Below are positions 60,301 through 64,000 of a DNA stretch of 64,000 bases, one piece after another. Numbering within the stretch: the first letter of the stretch is position 1; each line of letters starts with the position of its first letter. The notes beneath the pieces were generated by a model, which had not been told where the DNA came from, did no database searches, and was given only the letters and a program-made list of their open reading frames with translations. The position numbers and the translations under genes are program-made. Source of the stretch: Sulfuritalea sp. (GTDB taxonomy: Bacteria > Pseudomonadota > Gammaproteobacteria > Burkholderiales > Rhodocyclaceae); NCBI GenBank assembly GCA_016716965.1, contig JADJUP010000045.1:55697-119696 (forward strand), written 5' to 3'.

Positions 60301-60860
60301 CGCCGATGGCTCGACGAATTGAGCTTGCTGCGCTCTAAGGCTAGCAAGGACCGATATTTGATAAATTGATAGAGGGCGATGAGTAAGGCAACAAAGACAA
60401 CGAAGAATTTGAAGTTGTATCGCTTGTAGTCAAACTGTTTTTCAAAAAAGTCTTTTTCCACACTGTAAATTCCCTGCTCTCGATACCCTTCGGCGCGAAC
60501 GGTATGCAAAATCAAGTCCCACTGGAGAACGCCAAACGTGGGGTGAAACCAGACGGTTCCCGTCGCGCCGTTGGAAGGGGTGAAGAATCCGAAGCACGAC
60601 AAGCGTTCTGTCGGGAGCCCGCAATAAACCCGATGTCGTCCGTCCGCATTGACGATGTAGTAGCTGGCAGGTCTCTTGGACGACCACTCGCCGACGACCT
60701 CGACCGTTCCTGTGAACTCGGTTGTTTCTTCCAGCGTCGGAAAGGGAACAAGCAGCCTGAGGAATACGGGAGTCAGTTGGACAGCGTATCCGCAAGCTAT
60801 CAACACACTGAAAATTGCAGCTACTAGATAGGTTGTTGATCCAGGCTTCTTAAATTCCAT
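60264..60860 (-). CDS. Cassette gene O: two-helix membrane protein (DUF3592-like)
   Basis: 198 residues. Membrane helix (TYLVAAIFSVLIACGYAVQL), a periplasmic-type domain with a beta pattern (EFTGTVEVVGEWSSKRPASYYIV), then a second helix (FFVVFVALLIALYQFI). The overall plan resembles DUF3592-like membrane proteins. The tail RRSNPSVNTDAAR is encoded by attC 15, like the tail of gene N. Confidence 0.65.
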   Translation of the reverse strand: MEFKKPGSTTYLVAAIFSVLIACGYAVQLTPVFLRLLVPFPTLEETTEFTGTVEVVGEWSSKRPASYYIVNADGRHRVYCGLPTERLSCFGFFTPSNGATGTVWFHPTFGVLQWDLILHTVRAEGYREQGIYSVEKDFFEKQFDYKRYNFKFFVVFVALLIALYQFIKYRSLLALERSKLNSSSHRRSNPSVNTDAAR

Positions 60861-60886
60861 ATCGGCGTCGCCAAAGGATTGGGGCG

Positions 60887-60974
60887 GTCTAACGTAGAGG
60901 TGACCGGCGCTGCGCGGCTTTATCGCGCAGCGTCCAGCGACCGAAGGGAGCGAGGTCGACCGCCATGTTAGGGC
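60887..60974 (-). repeat. attC 16
   Basis: Core GTCTAAC 60887-60893, other core GTTAGGGC at 60967. Same site as attC 3 without the miniature element. Confidence 0.85.
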
Positions 60975-60985
60975 ACGGTTTCAAC

Positions 60986-61408
60986 CTACTGTTTTTCATA
61001 GCGACCTTGAGGGTATGCGTTTGCGCCGTGGTACAGCTCGCATTGCCCTCTGGACTCGACATACAGAGTTCGTTTCCCGCTGAACCGTAAGACCAGATGG
61101 CAATCGTTTTCCGGCCGCGAGAACAAGGCGACACAACTCCAAGGTTTTGGAAGAAATACTTTGCCCTCAAACTCTCCGATGGTTCCTCTCGTTCCGTCGT
61201 CATGCGGAACAGGCGCCCAATATGTTGTCAGCGACAACTGATAAGTACCGCTCTTGGCGGATTGAAGTACCAAACGATTTGGCGTGAATCCTGGTGCAAC
61301 AGTTGTGGCGAAAGTGCCGGCGAGCGCTCCAGGTTCCGGACATGCGATGGTTGTAGCTCCCGTGATGGCGGGCAAGAGAAGAATCGGGAGAAGCCAATAC
61401 GCACGCAT
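60986..61408 (-). CDS. Cassette gene P: putative secreted protein (duplicate of gene C)
   Basis: 140 residues, differing from gene C at one residue at most. The flanking attC 16 also matches attC 3, so the whole cassette was duplicated. Here the 5' boundary (CACTAACG) has no miniature element. Confidence 0.75.
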   Translation of the reverse strand: MRAYWLLPILLLPAITGATTIACPEPGALAGTFATTVAPGFTPNRLVLQSAKSGTYQLSLTTYWAPVPHDDGTRGTIGEFEGKVFLPKPWSCVALFSRPENDCHLVLRFSGKRTLYVESRGQCELYHGANAYPQGRYEKQ

Positions 61409-61417
61409 AGTCAAGTG

Positions 61418-61484
61418 CACTAACGTCTGAATTCACCGGCCTGCGCGGCTTTTCGCGCAGGTCTGGTGGGATGATTGGTTCGGC
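61418..61484 (-). repeat. attC 17 (divergent)
   Basis: Cores CACTAAC 61418-61424 and GTTCGGC 61478-61484; short hairpin CCTGCGCGG...TTTCGCGCAGG. Confidence 0.7.
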
Positions 61485-61511
61485 CCCATGCGGCCGGGAA
61501 AGGAAGACTGA

Positions 61512-61856
61512 ATGAACCTAGATCAGGCAATGGATTACTCTCACTGTAGTCATTTGCAAGAAGTCGACAGATGGGCACTGGATACGCTGGCGGCAGAAGT
61601 GCGTAGGCTTCGGGTATGCCTTAGAGAGCATGCCATAGTAGAAGGACTTTCGACTTGGGCGCCTGCCGAGATCATGGGGCCGAACGTTCAAGGTGACCGG
61701 CGCTGCGCGGCTTCATCGCGCAGCGTCCAGAGAGCGAAGCGAACGGGGTCGACCGCAGGGTTGGGCGGCTTGTCACGTGCCAATGCCTTTGGCGTCAAGG
61801 TACGCGCGGACGGCGCGCAGACGGAAGAGACAGAAATAGAATACAGCAGCTGTTAA
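61512..61856 (+). CDS. Cassette gene Q: plus-strand hypothetical protein
   Basis: AAGGAAG lies five bases before the ATG. Native part MNLDQAMDYSHCSHLQEVDRW...RLRVCLREHAIVEGLSTWAPAEIMG is about 56 residues. The frame then runs on through attC 18 (NVQGDRRCAASSRSVQR) and into the next cassette to a total of 114. Orientation and cassette ends (GGTTCGGCCCCATG / CATGGGGCCGAACG) match cassette D. Confidence 0.5.
   Translation: MNLDQAMDYSHCSHLQEVDRWALDTLAAEVRRLRVCLREHAIVEGLSTWAPAEIMGPNVQGDRRCAASSRSVQRAKRTGSTAGLGGLSRANAFGVKVRADGAQTEETEIEYSSC
61679..61766 (-). repeat. attC 18
   Basis: Cores GCCGAAC 61679-61685 and GTTGGGC 61760-61766. Confidence 0.85.
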
Positions 61857-61868
61857 GACCGCGCTCAC
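61773..61868 (-). CDS. Cassette gene R: 31-residue membrane microprotein (candidate)
   Basis: GTG start at the cassette boundary. Product begins SAVLTAAVFYFCLFRLRAVR, a single membrane helix with a basic end, then YLDAKGIGT, and stops six bases before attC 18. The cassette is only about 109 bases long and contains nothing else. No ribosome binding site is visible. Confidence 0.35.
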   Translation of the reverse strand: MSAVLTAAVFYFCLFRLRAVRAYLDAKGIGT

Positions 61869-62052
61869 GATAACGAGGCTGTAGAAAAACCCCCTGAGGG
61901 GTCGATCGGAATCCGTTGCTGGGGTCCCTTGACCATTCCCTGGCTGGAGATCGGCCCGTGTAGCGTGTTTTGAGAGGTCGCATTATGGACACGGCATTCG
62001 TCAAATTCTCAAAGGGGTTTTTCTACAGCTTCAACGTCGAGAGTAACTGGCG
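61868..62052 (-). repeat. attC 19 (partial), with miniature element 9
   Basis: Core CGATAAC 61868-61874. Right of the element only about 16 bases of attC arm remain (GAGAGTAACTGGCGC); the hairpin and second core are missing. Confidence 0.6.
61876..62036 (+). mobile_element. 161 bp attC-inserted miniature element, copy 9
   Basis: Inserted after CGATAACG. Identical to copy 1 at both ends. Confidence 0.9.
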
Positions 62053-62380
62053 CAGACGCCGAAAAGATGGCAAGTACGATGTACGGCGCAACCGGCGAGA
62101 TAACCAGCAGCCACCGGCTTTCAGCACGACGGGCGGCAAGCCCCCAGGCACCAGCACCGGCAAGAGCCAGCGACACGGCAGCCGCAGCCCCTTCGCCGGA
62201 AGACCAAAGTTCTGTGTAGGACACCATGCGGCCGCTCACTTCCCACTCGGTGATGGGAAGCACGAGAAAGAGCAGCAGTATTGGCGTTGCGACCATTGCG
62301 CCTTGGATGAACAAGCGAAACAGAAACGGCAAGCTCTTTGTATTGCGCCAACATGTCGACATGCACTCAGCAATCACCAT
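62009..62380 (-). CDS. Cassette gene S: membrane protein ending inside a miniature element
   Basis: 123 residues with three or four hydrophobic helices (FLFRLFIQGAMVATPILLLFLVLPI; AAAAVSLALAGAGAWGLAA; WLLVISPVAPYIVLAIFSASA). ATG ten bases after the attC 20 core. The last residues (DVEAVEKPL) and stop lie in the end of miniature element 9, because the attC that should follow is truncated. Unknown family. Confidence 0.65.
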   Translation of the reverse strand: MVIAECMSTCWRNTKSLPFLFRLFIQGAMVATPILLLFLVLPITEWEVSGRMVSYTELWSSGEGAAAAVSLALAGAGAWGLAARRAESRWLLVISPVAPYIVLAIFSASAPVTLDVEAVEKPL

Positions 62381-62454
62381 GGTGTAGCCGCCCAACGTCT
62401 GACATAACCGGCGCTGCGCGGCTTCATCGCGCAGCGTCCGTGTTGATTGATGGG

Positions 62455-63902
62455 ATGGACTCCCCCCTTTTGTTGGCGCACTGTATGCGCGGCTGAAGCT
62501 CATTGGTCGTGGGTATCAGCACCGTACAACTCCAAGGAGGAATCCAAAATGCATGCTACTACTGTTGCCGTGGATCTTGCAAAAAGTGTCTTCCAGCTGG
62601 CTGTCGCCGATGCGTCCTGGAAGGTTGTGAAACACACCGCCTGAACGCACCCAGTTCGAGCGTTGGTTCGCCAATCGCGAGGTGTCGCTGGTCGTCATGG
62701 AAGCCTGCGGCTCGGCCCACCACTGGCGCGCTGGCTCAGTCGCCTGGGCATCGAGGTCAAGCTGTTGCCAGCGGCTCACATCGCGCCTATGTGAAGCGCA
62801 ACAAGACCGATGCCGCCGATGCGCTGGCGCTGCTGGAAGCGGCCCGCTGCGCGGACATCGTTCCGGTGAAGGTGAAATCGGTCGAGCAGCAAGCCTTGCA
62901 GGCGCTGCACCGCACCCGCTCCCTGTGGATGAGCACCCGCACCTCGCGCATCAATGCCCTGCGCGGCTTTTGCCGCGAGTTCGGCCTGGGCGGTTCCCCA
63001 GGGCGCCCGCACCGGCGTCGAAGCCATCAGCCGGGTCCTGGCCGATCCGAATTCGGCGGTGCCCGGCCTGATTCGCGGCTCGATGAAGTTGCTGGTGGAG
63101 GAGATCCGTCTGCTCGAGGCCCGCATTGCCCAGCTGGAGCGGGAACTGCATGAGGTGGTGAAGCACAGTCCGGCGTACTGACTCTGCTGTCGATTCCCGG
63201 TGTCGGGCTCCTGACGGGCCACAGCGATGGTGGCGGCCACCGGCGGCGTGGTTTCCCACTTCAAGGATGCCCGGCATTTTGCGAGCTGGTCGGGCTCACG
63301 CCACGGGAGTTCAGTTCGGGCAACAGTCGTGTCTTGGGACGCATCTCGAAACGCGGCGACCGCTACTTGCGCATGCTGCTGACCCATGGCGCACGTTCGG
63401 TACTGCGTGCCGCGGCCACGGCCCACACGGTGGGGCGCAGTCTGGATGGCTTGCGCACCTGGGCGACCGCCGTTCAGGCGCGCACCAATCACAACAAGGC
63501 GGCGGTGCGCTGGCCACCAAGATGGCGCGCATTTGCTACGCCACCTTTGCGCGATGCCACGCCCTATGGCCAGCCGGCGCCACGCCAGCTGCGCAAGATG
63601 GAACGCCTGAGTTTTGCTGTCGCTGTTTAGTCTGCAAGGAGAAAGCATCTTGAGTTTCACGTCCCCGCGCTTGCTTTGAGAATGATCGCCCATCATGGCT
63701 AAACGGGTCGCACCCTCACGCAACGATGCCGATAACCCCTGCCGGCAGCTTCAGGCTTGCCGCTTGTATCGATTGCACTGCGTGCGAGATTCCACGTCGG
63801 CACGGGCCACTCAGAGCCCACTTACGATGCCGGATATACGACTGCATGCGCTTCCAACCAGCCAGACCTATCGGTCATTCTCTTGACTTCGGGGGAGTCC
63901 AT
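62455..63902 (+). mobile_element. IS110/IS1111-type element, decayed copy in attC 20
   Basis: About 1448 bp, ends ATGGACTCCCCCC and GGGGGAGTCCAT. It has the same insertion place and orientation relative to attC as the intact copy. Confidence 0.9.
62549..63630 (+). pseudogene. IS110/IS1111 transposase, frameshifted
   Basis: About 93-95% identical to the intact gene at 54949 but with many one-base losses and gains, for example GGTTGTGAAACAC (one G lost), CACTGGCGCGC (one G lost), GGCGGTTCCCCAGG, and GTCCGGCGTACTGACTC. No frame covers more than a third of it. Not functional. Confidence 0.9.
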
Positions 63903-64000
63903 ATAGGATGGTTAGCCCGCTGGTTTCAAAGTGCTGACCAGTGCATGCAACAAAACGGCTGGCGCCGCGCAACGCGCAGGACAACTGAAGCCCAAGCATC

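Larger units (their letters stand above)
62390..63917 (-). repeat. attC 20, split by the decayed IS copy
   Basis: Cores GCCCAAC 62390-62396 and GTTAGCC 63911-63917. Confidence 0.85.
49572..64000 (-). other. Distal part of a chromosomal integron cassette array
   Basis: Twenty attC sites at 0.2-1.7 kb spacing separate small genes. Most genes begin 5-40 bases after a GTTGGGC-type core when read on the minus strand and end at or inside the next attC, as in integron cassettes. The order means the integrase and attI should be beyond 64000. The cassettes are lower in G+C than the chromosome. Several attC sites are interrupted by a 161 bp miniature element or by an IS110/IS1111-family element. Confidence 0.9.

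Noticed and set aside
50091..62036. Open frames starting inside the 161 bp element (for example MVKGPQQRIPIDPSGGF or MDTAFVKFSKGFFYSFN) as genes
   Set aside because: They arise from the element sequence and run into unrelated cassettes; native starts lie after the cassette boundary.
49572..63917. CRISPR array, because of repeated units with variable spacers
   Set aside because: Repeats are ~70-88 bases with imperfect dyads, spacers are 0.1-1 kb and contain genes, and no cas genes are present; the units fit attC.

Overview
The window is a 64 kb piece of a high-G+C Gram-negative chromosome. The gene set suggests a betaproteobacterium, probably of the Rhodocyclales type: pilT/pilU beside proC/yggS, an algH-ruvX-pyrR-pyrB-pyrC' cluster, several MCPs, a bacteriohemerythrin, and a protocatechuate 4,5-cleavage operon with a TRAP transporter. 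The taxon is inferred from gene content only.

Layout. 0-9 kb: the 3' part of a Rep helicase gene, a large hybrid histidine kinase, a c-type cytochrome, tRNA-Arg(CCG), an HNH nuclease, a HIT protein, a ketopantoate-reductase-like protein and a hemerythrin. 7.6-12.7 kb: three minus-strand chemoreceptors, one carrying a CxxCH haem site in its sensor. 13-25 kb: housekeeping genes (AEC transporter, photolyase, algH-ruvX-pyrR-pyrB-pyrC', two small unknown genes, DUF167-yggT-proC-yggS, pilT, pilU). 25-29 kb: an unstable stretch with one intact REP-associated tyrosine transposase (RAYT), several decayed RAYT pieces, REP repeats and two orphan genes. 29-36 kb: an OafA-type acyltransferase with an SGNH domain, an RlmL-type methyltransferase, HemJ, an SDR protein, a 2Fe-2S flavin reductase, an ankyrin lipoprotein and a BrnT/BrnA toxin-antitoxin pair. 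36.2-49.4 kb: a 13 kb minus-strand catabolic operon running from 4-hydroxybenzoate (PobA) through protocatechuate 4,5-dioxygenase (two LigA/LigB pairs), LigC, LigI, LigJ and LigK to pyruvate plus oxaloacetate, with a TRAP importer.

The most unusual part is 49.57-64 kb, the distal end of a chromosomal integron cassette array. About twenty attC sites share a GCGCTGCGCGG...CGCGCAGCG hairpin and are bounded by GCCCAAC/GTTGGGC-type cores. They separate small genes, mostly on the minus strand and mostly unknown lipoproteins, secreted or membrane proteins. The reading direction places the integrase and attI to the right, outside the window. The array is loaded with attC-specific parasites. There are nine near-identical copies of a 161 bp element with terminal inverted repeats, every one inserted at the same AAC/GTT crossover point of an attC core, including one tandem pair. 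There are also two copies, one intact and one decayed, of an IS110/IS1111-family element inside attC sites. One cassette is present twice, with and without the 161 bp element at its boundary, which fixes the insertion point exactly.

A second dispersed family, built on AAGTCGGCGC and ending in ACGGCG, occurs at about eight places in long (~49 bp) and short (~24 bp) forms, including inside two catabolic genes.
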